Source of the DNA: Aphrocallistes beatrix
Lineage: Eukaryota > Porifera > Hexactinellida > Sceptrulophora > Aphrocallistidae
Length of the DNA: 64,000 bases
Reading direction: 5' to 3'
Assembly (NCBI GenBank): GCA_963281255.1
Contig: OY725490.1
Location: 1,488,001 to 1,552,000 of the forward strand
Positions 10,501-21,942 of this stretch are shown piece after piece (positions within the stretch are counted from its first letter, which is position 1; every line of letters starts with the position of its first letter). The translations under genes were made by a program, and so were the position numbers. The notes under the pieces were generated by a model. The model did not search any database. It worked only from the letters and a program-made list of their open reading frames with translations, and was not told the DNA's origin.

Positions 10501-12315
10501 AATTTGTAGAGATATAAGATGTTCAGATCAGTGCATTTTGAGGACCAATTGGATCAGATTTTTTTGTGATGTGAAAAAAAGTGCAATTTTGGGGAATTTT
10601 GCAAAATGTACCTAATTTGAACTGCGAATGAATAACTTTTTCTCGTTTCTGATAATCAATTCAGTGGATTTATAAAATATTTATATGCAGAATGAAAGGT
10701 ATCTGGTGCTAAATCGTCATGGAACATCGATTATGAAGACATTCTTACAGAAGCAGTGGGCCCTGATTCGCGATTTTCGCAGCGTGCCAGGACACATTTT
10801 TTTTTCTCAAAAGTCAACATACAAAACACATTTCATAGAATCGAAAAATCTTTTAAAATCATTGAAAATATTCGAATTACAATCTCTAAGGACCATAATA
10901 ACTAAGATCGTTTGAGTATAAGAAATTTTATACCTAATGAAGCTTGTAACAGAACTTAATAGTCACCCTGTATGTCCAGAATGATTCTATTAGACTCACT
11001 TGCGATAGAAACATCAATAGAGCTGGTAGTAGAGTTACCAGCACAGCTCATAGCTGTTACAGAGTACTGATAGTCAGTATTGATATTCAGAATAGTGGAG
11101 TGAATGTAACTGGTAGAATTAGTAGTAGCTAGTGGAGATCCATTAAGATGCAGGAAATACCTATCAACAGTTTTGTTGCTAGGAGGAGTATTCCATGCCA
11201 GAATTACGATAGCTGAGCAAGTAGCTGTGTTGAAGTTAGAAACAGAGCTCTGTAGACTGGGAGCAGAAGGAGGAGCTAGGGAATGTATCATTAAATTCAA
11301 TAGTTTTAATACTTCGCTCTTTAAATGACATTTCCACCCTGAAACCTTGATTGTTATTAGAGATTATTCAATTGAAAGAAAATTGGGAACAATACATCCT
11401 GCTCATCAATTGTAGTTTATTTGTAAGTAAACAACAACATTTATGATACTTTAGATGATGAAATAACCAAGGATGTTATAATTGTGAAGATTTTACTCGG
11501 CACCGTTCATTCGTCTATTTAAAAACAATTTTTGTTTTGCTAGCAGTTGAAAGCAAGTCTCTAGCTAAGTTGACTAATTCATGAATTAACCCTACTTGGA
11601 CTTGGGGTCAAAGGTATAAATAGAAAATTCCCACTTTCATTTTCACTTTCAGTTCACTTTCAATTAACTTTCACTTTCACTTCAACATTCCAAGTCCAAT
11701 TAGGGTTAATGAATAATTCGAATAATTCATAATTCATCAAGCCTGAGAAGAATTATTCAAAATTGAAAGTTTTTGCAACAAAATATCATGATTATATGAA
11801 TGATTTTTCGAATAATTCATATTTCCTGAATTATTAATAATTCCTAATTCAGGAATTATGAATTATTCGAATTATTTATTAATTCATGAATTTGTCAACT
11901 TAGCTTATGATTGACTAATTCATGCTTGAATTATGAATTATTCGAATAATTCATAATTCTTTGCCATTTTTTAATGAATTAGTCAACTTAGGTCTCTAGT
12001 ATGCTTTCAAAATATGTTTGTTTTATGTATCAATTGTAAAACAACATTTATCATAGTCTCGAAAATATAATATTCGGATTCTAAAAACCAAGGAAATACT
12101 TTGTTCACCCAATTCATTTGATATAATTTAATTTAGGTTTATTCCAACTTTAATTATAAGTGTGTTTCGTTGAGTTTGCCTAATATTAATATTCTATTTT
12201 TAGAACTCTTGGGTATCAATCCCGTATTATAAGATCATAGTCGTAGTATACCTTGACATGAATAACAACTGAAGAGAGATAATATCAGGAAGATATGCAA
12301 TAATAGCCCATTCAT
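7543..12315 (-). CDS. P1: signal peptide-FN3-FN3-TM receptor, short tail (probable frameshift)
   Basis: A small cell-surface receptor in the array. Exons (minus strand, 5' to 3'): 12315-12252 signal peptide (MNGLLLHIFLMLSLFSCYS, donor after CAAG); 11275-11000 FN3 with core Trp and the ...YSVTAMSCAGNS strand; 9998-9914 and 9660-9378 second FN3-like sandwich; 7688-7543 TM exon with a hydrophobic run (VIIIVVIVVVAGIGYYF) and a short basic tail ending IEVEES. It has no Ig exon between signal peptide and FN3, although the phases still join. Summed exons give 854 nt, one short of a multiple of three. The exon ending at 9914 ends TATTG|GTTAG, where every sister copy ends TGG at a phase-0 donor, so one G is missing. 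Either the gene is broken here or splicing is non-canonical. The tail has no tyrosine motifs. A donor-like CAG|GTAAGT follows the stop, so an alternative 3' exon is possible. Introns hold several MITEs. Confidence 0.55.
7973..8515. mobile_element. MITE rich in TTGCATGCAA palindromes, in an intron of P1
   Basis: Ends CCCACCATAGACGATGCAAC and, inverted, GTTGCATCGTGTATGGTGGG. The interior repeats CGATGCAAC(A/T)TTGTTGCATG several times on both strands, plus a short (GTTATC)n run near 8255-8280. Its ORFs (8144-8494, 8307-8531) are by-products of the repeats. Confidence 0.75.
8757..9269. mobile_element. hAT-type MITE with 8-bp target duplication, in an intron of P1
   Basis: Terminal inverted repeats CAGTGCTGCCAAGT and CTTGGCAGCACTG. 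The flanks are the same 8 bases, AGATCGTG, at 8749-8756 and 9270-9277. An 8-bp duplication and CAGTG...CACTG ends are diagnostic of the hAT superfamily. Non-coding, 513 bp. Confidence 0.85.
9690..9745 (-). repeat. GC-rich Helitron-like 3' end fragment
   Basis: Contains ACAAGCGCGCTTCGCTTGC followed by a G/C-rich stretch. It is the reverse complement of the terminus seen at 43030-43056, 44320-44385, 49080-49151 and 56490-56540. The end can fold as CAAGCG-loop-CGCTTG. Here only the end is recognisable. Confidence 0.5.
10208..10970. mobile_element. long-arm foldback MITE (CAGGGTGAC ends) in an intron of P1
   Basis: TA-flanked (10206-10207 and 10971-10972), 763 bp. The arms of about 225 bp are near-perfect inverted repeats, from CAGGGTGACAATTAAGTTCT inward past AGGGCCCACTGCTT near 10425 and 10755. 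The ORF at 10685-10915 is simply the right arm. Confidence 0.85.
11570..11995. repeat. AATTCATGAATT/GAATAATTC palindromic repeat in intron 1 of P1
   Basis: Bounded by CTAAGTTGACTAATTCATG and its inverse ATGAATTAGTCAACTTAG. It contains repeated GAATTATTCGAATAATTCAT palindromes and a C/T-rich CTTTCA(A)CTTTCA tract near 11630-11690. It resembles the element at 365-1376 in style but not in sequence. Confidence 0.6.
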
Positions 12316-12505
12316 TTTGTAGTTTAGAGAGATGGAGGTTAGTCTGAAGGTATGTGTGTAGATAGAAATAGCTATTTAGAAAAAGAATTATTCAAATCAA
12401 GGATATAATTTAAATGGCGGTCAACAGACTGATGATATAACTTCATTAAAACACTACTCTTGGTGTCCAAATAAACAGGAGTGTTGAACAGAATTTAATT
12501 CATGT
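12316..12505 (-). promoter_or_regulatory. conserved 5' flank of the MNGLL-type signal exon (possible promoter/5'UTR)
   Basis: About 190 bp directly upstream of the P1 start recurs upstream of three other signal exons or relics (26468-26655, 37350-37520, and 41483-41602 continued at 43057-43110). It contains TCATTAAAACACTACTCTTGG and, further out, GTGTTGAACAGA. Conservation outside the coding exon suggests a shared promoter or 5'UTR, or merely recent duplication. Confidence 0.4.
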
Positions 12506-12537
12506 ACGTATTACACAATAGATATACGTATGTATTA

Positions 12538-12721
12538 CAGTCAAGGTCGCTTATAGTAATATAAATTCGCTTAATATAAACATTCGTTTATTATGAACTA
12601 ACCTCCTGGTCCCAATTTCATTTTTAGATAGGATTTGTATTGAATCAAGTTCGCTTAATATGAATCTATTATGAACTGATTTTTTGATCCCCAGGTGGTT
12701 CACAATAAGCGACCCTGACTG
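12538..12721. mobile_element. pogo-type MITE (CAGTCAAGGTCGCTTAT ends)
   Basis: TA-flanked 184-bp element with inverted ends CAGTCAAGGTCGCTTAT and ATAAGCGACCCTGACTG. Non-coding. Confidence 0.75.
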
Positions 12722-13066
12722 TATCTAGATTTAGAATAGAATACTCGTAGTCGTAAAAATCAGAATTAAAATGGCAGAATCAAGACAATCAGTAAAATCT
12801 ACTCATACAAGCTTGAGATGGATCCGCCTGTAAATTGAATCAATAAAACGAAAAATAGATTCTGTTTAATATATCACTGAAAATTAATGTTAAAAATACA
12901 AAATATACACAGAAGCTATAAATGTTCATTTTGATAAACAACAAAATAAACAAAAATATACAAATGCATTCACAATCGTAATTATTCAATATTAAAAACA
13001 TAAAAAAGGGAATCGGAAAACAAATATACACAGAAAAGAAGAATTAAGATATTATGTCTCATCCAT

Positions 13067-16000
13067 TCATTTCAAGTTAGCATAGAAAGGAGGTTGAGTG
13101 CTATCTTGTTTGTGTACAGAACTCATAGGAACATAATCCTGAGGAGATTGTTGTTGAGTAGGAGAGCTGATGTTACCACTCAACTCATCTAGATCTATGT
13201 ACTCGTAAGGATGAGATGGAGCTGGTTTAACAGTTAATGCTGAGTTTAACTGTTTCATCTTTCTAGCCATGAAGATAATGACTAATATCAATATTGCAAT
13301 GATAATGACAGCAATCAGGGTTAAGAGTCCGAATAGAACAGTTAGAGGTAGCACTCCTATAAAACAGAGATTGAATACATCAGTTGAGACAGTACAGAGT
13401 ATAGCTAGCTAGCTGCATAGAAAAGCATCTAAAAGGAATCACGTTATCTTCGTTACATCCACTGAATATAGTATTAGACTTGATTAGATTTACCAGTATC
13501 AAAGCAGCTATTCGCGGTGATAATAGTGGTACAGCTAGAAGTAGGAGTTGTCGTTGCCGCTAAAAGAAAACTGGGTGATAAATTAATTATCTACAAATAC
13601 ACAGGTCTAAGAATTATAAACAAAATCAAAATAGACAAGGCGTTGGTTAAAAAGAATTGAAGCTAAATATATCAACATATTCGAACATAAAATGATGTAT
13701 GTGGTATCTCACATGAACGAACAGAGGAGAGAGTAGAACTTGATGCGTTGGGGGTAGAGGTAGGAATAGAGATAGGGAGAGGTGAATCTAGAAAAGATAT
13801 CATAATAATGGCAGCATTTCAGTTCTAATTTGAAAGCAGTGGCGTAGACAAGATTTTACTCGTGGTGGTGTGGTATCACTTTGAGTTGGTGCATATAGAA
13901 TTAAATGAGAGAGATTAGCAAACCTCTCAACTCTCAATTCTCGTCGCGTCACACAATAAGATTAAAATTAGAAAGGTATTATTAGTATTTATAATTGCTA
14001 GAAATCATTGTCTCCTAATAATAGTTCAGCAATTAAAACGGAAAATCTTAAATAAATGGTAGCCCAATTTCATTGAAACTGTTGATACCTGATCTAAGAC
14101 TACAGCTAAGTTCTGTTCCAACCAAATCCTGTCCACACTGCTGTAGTATTCGTAGATGAGCTGTTATGTTAGTCTCTACTCCCTGAGGATTAGTGAAGTT
14201 GTGAGGAGTTAGAATTGTATTGAAACTGAGCAGAGAAGACAGTTGAGTGAAGTTGGTAGAGTTAGAGAATGAGTATGTCACTCCTTCTCTGCTGTGAGTG
14301 TACATTAATCGGAGAGAATATGTTATGTCCAGTCCTGATACCCCAGTGGGTTGTGAAGGCATATCTAGTTCCTACAAGGATTGTTAGATACAATTTATGG
14401 GGGGCCTGATACAACCACAAGTTAGCTAAATAAGATAGTTCGTTATACAAATACTTGGTGACATAATTATATTCATTTTGTTATATCCTGATATTGCTTA
14501 TAAAGCCTCGCATTTAATATCGTTCAACATTGCTAAAGTCAGAGGTTTTTACGAATATAATTAGCTATTACAATTTAATAAGAGTCGTACTTCTACGTTC
14601 TCAGAGACGTGCACAACTGTATTTGCAACAAAGTGATGTGTCCTTTAATGAAGTGTCCATATAAAAATAGAAATCCGAACAATGTACTCGGTAAAATAGA
14701 AACTGCATTTATTATCACATGCAGCTTAATTATGTGTTTAAATGACCTAAATGAATAAATTGCAAACAAAAATCTTAGAATCGTATAATCCAGTTCACAT
14801 CGCCCATATCTTAGAATAAATCCAATTTTGTTTGTTGAAATAATGATTGGACAAACTGTACAAATACAAGTTAGCTAAATAAGATAGTTTTACGTGTTTT
14901 AAAATGACGATAAATAATACAAAACACCGTACATACAAGTCTATTCAACTAACCCAGTTAACAGTGAGCACAGCAGTATTATTGTCATAAGAGAGACACT
15001 GAGGTAGAGGATTATTCACAGTGAATGAGTAACCTAAATAAATCCAAACAGAATTCATTCATTCAAATAAATAAACTATCTGTAAACTTGATTCAAATTT
15101 AACTCAAGTTACTCTTTCATTATCTTGTAAGAAAGGCGTATTTACTTGTAGAATGTGTTCCTGTGACCTTAAAACATAGCTTTGATCTGGATTTGTACAT
15201 GAAATGTGGGAACAGAGAGTTGTGGTATAAACTCACTAGGATATCAGAAATACGAGAACTCTACTATAACTCGAAACTCACTTGCGACAGAGTTAACATT
15301 AGTAGAGCTGTTAGTAGAGTTTCCAGCACAGTTCATAGCTGTTACAGAGTACTGATAGTCAGTGTTGATATTCAGAATAGTGGAGTGAATGTAACTGTTA
15401 GAATTAGTCGTAAATAGTGGAGATCCATCAAGATACAGGAAATACCTATCTACAGTTCTGTTGCTAGGAGGAGTATTCCATGATAGAGATATGTCAGCTG
15501 AGCAAGTAGCTGTGTTGAAGTTAGATACAGAACTCTGTAGACTGGGAACAGAAGGAGGAGCTAGGAAAATTATATAAAAATGTTAGTCGACACATGATTT
15601 TATTGACTAATACGGATTATAGCTAACTAATGGATTAAATAAATCACAATTTTGACTACTCAAACTTAAATCTGATTTGTTGACATGGATAAAATTATTT
15701 GCAACGCAAAATAGTTGCATATTACACAATTAAATTAATCAAACGAATTCTCAATATTACTACATACATAATATATTTCAATCCCTCAATTGATATACTA
15801 ATACTCCGCTATGAAAAATTGATAAATTCATTATGTGACCAGCTGATTGATGTATATGTATAATTTCTTACATTATTTTGAGAAAACTTGGATTGGAACG
15901 AAGTCTCATTGACGAAAACGTCGTCCGTTATTAGTGTGTTTTCTATTCTAAGTATTATATAGGATATATCTATGATCCTATAGTTGGTGCCAAACCCTAA

Positions 16001-16702
16001 AATGCACATTCTAATGTTCGCCACTAGCAGACACTCTATAATAGAAAGATACCATTTTAAGAATCCGGAGTGGGAACACCCATTTATGAACCGCTTTATT
16101 CTTTGCTTGTTAACAAAACTCTGTTCCTCCTCAAAAATTAAAATTTAGAAAATTCGACGTAAAATGCTAACGAGAACTAACCTGCTTGCATCAGTACAAC
16201 TGTTTCAATCAAAGACATCACATTGCCTACATTCCCTCCCACAGCATATCGAACAGTACATCCTATGCGAAGACCGTCATTAGCGTTGGTGAAGCTGAGT
16301 AGTGTGATGGATCCAGTTATGAAAGTAGAAGTGCCGAGAGTTCCACTAACAGTCACTTGAGACAAATCGAATCCATCGTGGATTCCGTTACCTTGAGCGT
16401 CTGTAAACGAAACAGGAGTATCTGTATCTCCAATTATGAAACTGATTACAGTTTCTATAAACACATCACCAGCAGGAACATCTGGTGGAATCAGTGCACA
16501 CTCAATAGTGATGCGATCTCCTACACAGGGAGATGTGGATGGATTCTGTAGCACTGTACCTGGAAAATATGAAAGTAAGAGTCAAGTCACTAAGATATTT
16601 ATTTTCCAAAAATTGCTTACCATAAGCAAGGTTAACATTTGTGCTTAGAATTATGATTTGAAAGAAATTGAATACAGAGACTCGATAGGAACTTGAAGTC
16701 AT
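13067..16702 (-). CDS. P2: Ig-FN3-FN3-stalk-TM receptor with tyrosine-motif tail (intact, 510 aa)
   Basis: Exons 5' to 3': 16702-16621 signal peptide (Met-Thr-Ser-Ser..., core NFFQIIILSTNVNLAYG); 16559-16182 Ig-like domain (126 codons, F-strand motif NDGLRIGC); 15560-15282 FN3 (core Trp in ISLSWNTPP, G-strand region YSVTAMNCAGNS); 15033-14954 plus 14371-14089 second FN3-like sandwich split by a phase-0 intron; 13787-13713 and 13559-13494 Ser/Thr/Pro stalk; 13356-13067 TM and cytoplasmic tail to stop. Lengths sum to 1533 nt with no stop. The tail carries YEYIDLDE, DYVPMSS and FYANLK: YxxI/L, YxxM (class IA PI3K p85 SH2 consensus) and YxN (Grb2 SH2 consensus). I read it as a type I plasma-membrane receptor that signals through tyrosine phosphorylation; the ligand is unknown. 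The Ig and SP exons are the most divergent among the copies. Confidence 0.8.
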
Positions 16703-16775
16703 TGATCAATGCTTGGACTGATTATTTCCTCTTAATATTTCTCACTTAGCTAATCTAGGTTTAAAACAGTAAATT

Positions 16776-16875
16776 ATCATCTCATCTATATCTATGTACT
16801 CGTAGACAAAAGGATTGGGTTACAATAAGTAGAATAATAAAGATAATAAGGAGAATAGCCGTGAGGATGTGTTAA
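16776..16875 (-). pseudogene. relic TM/tail exon of a lost ninth receptor copy
   Basis: On the minus strand a TM-like run (LTAILLIIFIILLIV) at about 16868-16820 is followed, after a frame change, by codons for YEYIDIDEM at about 16805-16779, the hallmark of the P2-type tail. No exon neighbours remain, and the rest of the tail is absent. Confidence 0.6.
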
Positions 16876-17682
16876 CCTCTCATAAGCAGAAGAGCCGCTC
16901 TAACTGTACCTTATATTATAGTGGGTGCCCCTTATTGTGACTATTATAATTAATACTATACGTATGACGTAACTTCATTGATATTATCTAAGTGTTTAAT
17001 AGAAAATAATTCGTTTGCATTAATATTGAAATACATAGTAACACAAAATTTAATAACAAAGTTATAAGTTAAGGACATTTCATTGCTAAATTAAAAGATT
17101 GGAGCAATAATTTTTTATGAAAATATACTTGTGTACTTTACACAAAATATAGCTAAGCGATAGCGACCAATAATAAGTAAATGTATAGGGGGAGTGGAAC
17201 CAGGATATCTAAAAATAAATAAAAATAATTTTTTAAATTGTAAAAATACAAAATGAGACAAGCCATGAATTAAATAATCAATTTAAAATCAACTTTTGTA
17301 GCAAGATCCCATTATGATATATTAGTGCATCAATTCCCTCATTACAACAGTGTAAACATACTTCCTTTAGTCTTAAGCAAAAATATGAAGTAGGTTTTTC
17401 ATCTAAAACATTTTCAATGCAGTTCCTAAAATACATATGTACTGAGTGGTTCATTACTTAATGGACAGGGAGGAACGAATTTGCGTGTGTTGGAGAAAAC
17501 AAAGAAAATTAGTTCAAATAAGATATAATGCTCCCTATTTGATGTTAGATTTTGCAGTAGCGTGCGTACGGACATACACACGGACGGACGTAGCACGTCG
17601 CAATACCATAAAGGCATCTCTTCTAGGAGCTGCACTAAAAACAGATGTATGTAGTTTAAATATAAGAATCGGATATAAATAC
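16876..17682. other. intergenic DNA with repeat fragments, no gene seen
   Basis: AT-rich. A repeat near 17540-17650 contains the recurrent end CATCTCTTCTAGGAGCTGCA also seen at 2470, 18215 and 52235. The block near 17140-17240 recurs at 45440-45545 (AATATAGCTAAGCGATAGCG), which is the corresponding 3' flank of the sister gene P8, so it marks the duplicated 3' ends of the short-tail genes. Confidence 0.5.
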
Positions 17683-20600
17683 CTAAAAGAAGTATTTATG
17701 AGAAAAAAGCTTCTTTTTACAAATGAAAATGAAGATCATGATCAACAAAATGACAACGAAGAGTAAGATCAGCACGAACATGAAGATACTAATAAGTATA
17801 ATCGTAGTGGCAGAAGAAGAAAGTCCAGCTGCAGGTCCTAGAAAAAAATGTTTGAAATAACACAACAAAATTATATACAGCAAAGTATTACGTATGACAA
17901 TTCTAAAAATAATATTTATAAACAGGTATATTTCAAGTCAGAAATAGTTTTATTTTAAGCCAGGGATTCCAGATCTGGCAAAAAAAGTGTTTTTGTTTAC
18001 ATGCAACGATTTGTGAATTGTGGTCTAAAAAATGTTTTCACTAAAAATGTTGACATTTTTTGTGAAAACATTTTTTAGAATTTGGACCCAGGTTCAAATA
18101 TCCACCATATAAGGAATATATGGTGCAATCTGATCTAATAGAATCTCCAGGAGCGAGTAGAAGGACCCACTTACCTACGGACCAAAGTCTCACGCCTCAT
18201 GACTTAAGGTATATCCTATCCTAGGAGCTGCACTATAAAACCTGAGTTTTAATATATAAGATAAGAGCAAATCTAAAATAAGATTTATTGAACATTCATA
18301 CCTGTCACAGGACAGCAGAAAGGAACCTCAAAGTTTGGCATTTTAATTCCATTGAAATATATCTGTAGGAATATCTCTTCTTCACATACAATCTTTTCAA
18401 TAATATTAAAATTATAGATGAAGGGAGACACTACGATGATGTTAGTTATACTCATCGAAAAGGTGGGATCATTTCGTTTAATCAACACAGCTGAGAGTAG
18501 ACCATCAAACTGAGTTTCATAGTCTTCATTGGAACAAGGTATATTATTTATGATATATTTCGTAATATTAAGTGTTACTGGGCCTGACACCTATTCAAGG
18601 AATAAACACTGATCATTAGTCACGTTTTCTAAATCTAGAGGAAGACAATTAAATTAATATGGACCATCTTATTTTAAGCTTTGAATAGTACCTCACAATA
18701 TCTACCTACAAAAATGAATAGTTGAGTGAGCATTTGGCTAATAACACTAATAATTAAAAATTAATTAAGACTCGACCAAGTTGGTGATGCAGAATCGAGA
18801 ATTAATATCTCGTATTACAAGCTGTCCTGTATTACCCAACTAATCCTGAGTCCTAGCTCAAGACCCTGCTATGTATTAACCAACAGTTTACGCCTAGCTA
18901 AATTAAGAAAAAAATTACATACAAAAAATATGTACTATGGTTTATCTTGATCACCAAATATTCACTATAAGCAATTTGGAGATGATTTAGTGGTCGGCTC
19001 CCCTCGTGCAGATCTATAATGGGATATGTCCGGTTTGGGGCTTAAATTGCAAAAGACATACTTCTGATATTCAAAGAAACTAGTAACTGATATTTGGGGG
19101 TGGCTTTATATCAGCTAATACTACATTTTAATGATCTAAAATCTACCGTTTCGGAGGTATTGGTGAAAAAAGTTGGGACCATTAATAATTACAAGTGCGT
19201 ATGGAGGCAAATCTTTCACCAATATCTCCGAACCGATAGATTTTAGCCTATTAGAATGTATTATTATGTTTGGTGATAAAGGTAAACTATTTGAAGAGTG
19301 TGTATTTAAAGATTCAAACTTTCGATCTTTTTTGAAGACCCTATGGAGTATACATGATTTAACTTACTGTATAGAATATATTTTCTAGATGTCGTTGGAG
19401 AACTCTCAATTGAACATGTCTTCACAGTTGTTTCAGTGAAGTAGCAAGTGTCAAGAGAAAAATCACCATTAAACATTTCAGAAAAATCTTGGATGGTATC
19501 TACAACCTGGTTGTTAGAGTTGAGATCGCTTTTAATCAGTTTAATTGTGTATTGGAAAGCTTGAGAGATTCTAATTGTACGGATGTTTGGAGTTATTTTC
19601 AAGGTGTCTAGCACCATTATTGGTGTAGGAGGTGGAGGACTAGGAGAAGCTAGAGTGTATAGAGTTAAATTATGAGGAAGAAAAATATTATACTGAATTA
19701 GTATACATATACTATCAATATTACACCATAGTGCAACCAGAGGGAACTAGGAGGACCAGAGTTCAATGTTATACCCAAGGAAAATGCATTAAATAGGTAA
19801 ATAGTGATATAATCAAGGATGTATAAAAATCCAAAGTTTAGACCTATGTCCCACATCAAAATAGAATTACAAGTATCTATCCAGTTGATGAAAGTGAAAT
19901 TACCTGGAATAAAGAAGATCGTTTCATCAGACGTGTTTCCTGCACAGTTAGTAGCTGTTATAGAGTAGATGTATGGAGTATTCAGTTGTAGAGAAGTGCT
20001 GTAAGAATATGAACTGAGAGGAGGAATGACAGTATCAATCATTGTACCATTCAGATACAAGAAGTACTGATCTACAGTTAGAGGACTGTTGATTGGTTGA
20101 TTAGGATGAGTCCAGGTTAAGGTAACAGTCGTAGTACAAGCAACTGAGTTAAAGTTAGTGATAGAGTGTTCCAGAATAATTTGATATATCGATAAATCAA
20201 CTAAAATTAAAATTCAGTAACATTCATGTCAAGTCTGAAGAAATCCTTATTGTGTTATTTTATATGCCAACTCATTAGAACTAATACCTAGGGAGTCATT
20301 ATGATTATTTATATGCATTGAGTTATATCTAACCCCTATTGGTTAATAATATCTAACCAACTGTAATTTTAATCCTTTATTCTGATTTGTTAATAGATTT
20401 TGACACCTTTGGTAAAAATTTGTAGAATTTGCAACCAGTTCAAATCTTCCTGAGTGTGTCAATAGAGAGAATGTTAAATATGCAAAATCTCTGAATGTCA
20501 TGTATTTATGTCATATATCATATATAACATGAAAATTAATGTCTCGCACTTCAGTATTGAATGTTAAATACATTTGTTTAGGGTCACTGAAATCACGTTT

Positions 20601-21493
20601 GGAGAATTCTGACAATTGTCTCATTCTTCTGGCACAGAATGTAGAAATGTCACTTCTTTCAAAAAACAACGATCTTCATGTAATAAACAAACATACCAGC
20701 TTGTACAAGTTCAAGTGCTTGTACGAGTTGGATAGGACTACCTGCTCCACCAGCTCTATAATCACTAGCACATCCCATGCGTAGACCTTCATCGGTGTTG
20801 TCGATGTAAGAGAGGAGAGTGATTGATCCTGAAACCTCTGTAATATTTCCAGCATTGGAAGTAGCCGTGAATCGAGAAAGATCAACACCGTTAATAGTAG
20901 TGGTTCCATCGACATTACTTTCTGTTAATGTTAGATTAGTTGGTCCAATAATGAAGTTAGGTCTTGAGGAATCGAAAAACATCTCCAGTTCCCGCATCAG
21001 GTACGGTCAGTACACAGCTGACAGTGATGCTCTCTCCTGAACACGCGAAGGATGGACTCTGTGTCACTGTACCTGGAAAATTAAACTCAAGAAATCTAAC
21101 TGAATTCCATAAATGCCAGATTAATGTAATAACATCACCTCTAAAAATCTAAATAATAAAGAAAGGTTGAGTTTGTTTCAACTAAATGTTAATAACCACT
21201 TTCATTAATTCTATTTGGAGCTTCAAGACAAATTTTTCTATCCAAAAATATTTATTCCCATTCACTTATTATCTAAAACAGAAAATTATGCTATTAGATC
21301 CCCAAATCAGCGTTCAGCAAATTTGGAATATCATATATCCTAGTTAAATCATTGAATTGGAATGATCAGTGAATAAATTATAATGTAGAACTGTTACAAG
21401 TTAATTAAACAGCTGAACTAGGTAGTTCTTACCATCTAGATAACTAAGTTGAGTGAAGAGGAGAAGTATCTGAAAGAAACTGGAAAAATACAT
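17683..21493 (-). pseudogene. P3: short-tail Ig-FN3 receptor, sister of P8, with two disabling lesions
   Basis: Exons 5' to 3': 21493-21433 signal peptide (MYFSSFFQILLLFTQLSYLD); 21072-20697 Ig-like; 20200-19904 FN3 (Trp in TLTWTHP, end SITATNCAGNTSDET); 19649-19368 a Pro-rich start then an unrecognised 94-codon module; 18634-18302 an unrecognised 111-codon module with a Cys pair near its end (PFCCPV); 17837-17683 TM exon with a long hydrophobic run and a short lysine-rich tail (CKKKLFSHKYFF). Two breaks are visible. The Ig exon is 376 nt against 375 in P4, P7 and P8, because of an extra base in the A-run at 20975-20979, which brings a stop soon after. Codon 18593-18591 is TAG where P8 has TGG. 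The total of 1504 nt is one over a multiple of three. All splice borders are still canonical, so the decay looks recent. Confidence 0.75.
19137..19245. repeat. short inverted repeat in an intron of P3
   Basis: CTAAAATCTACCG...GGAGGTATTGGTGAAA is mirrored by TTTCACCAATATCTCC...CGATAGATTTTAG, with about 40 bp between. A foldback of about 109 bp, non-coding. Confidence 0.6.
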
Positions 21494-21942
21494 TAACAAG
21501 ATGCCAGTCGAATTGCTACTCGAATCTACAAAGAATAGAAGTCAATATTTAAGTACATTTTCTATGACTTGTAAGAATATTCCTACTTGGCGCAACCAAG
21601 TTGAAATAATTTGTGTTTTTAAAATATTTCCACTTGGCCCTTACGCAAAGTAGGAATTACACTTTGGAAAGTATGTATTTGCGATATATTTGGGTTTTGC
21701 TAGGTGTCGCCTTATGCCACATACACCCATTTTGACCACTATACATGATGGCAATGAATTACCTATGGTGGCTCAGTCTGATAAGATTGTTCATTGAGTT
21801 GAGTAATTTATTAGTTATGTTCAACTATGACTAATTCGAATGTGTAGATTTCGAATCTGAATTCAGATTTTTAGTATCTCTTTGAATTTGAACGTATTGC
21901 CCTTCATGAAAAAATCCGATTTAGTATTATTTGCATGGGAAA

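Noticed and set aside
10685..10915. 76-codon ORF
   Set aside because: It is the right arm of the foldback MITE at 10208-10970.
16357..16648. Plus-strand ORFs over the P2 Ig exon (also 20819-21040, 25745-26008, 40889-41191 and 56989-57423)
   Set aside because: They are antisense shadows of the conserved Ig exons; the minus-strand frame has splice borders and homology across copies.
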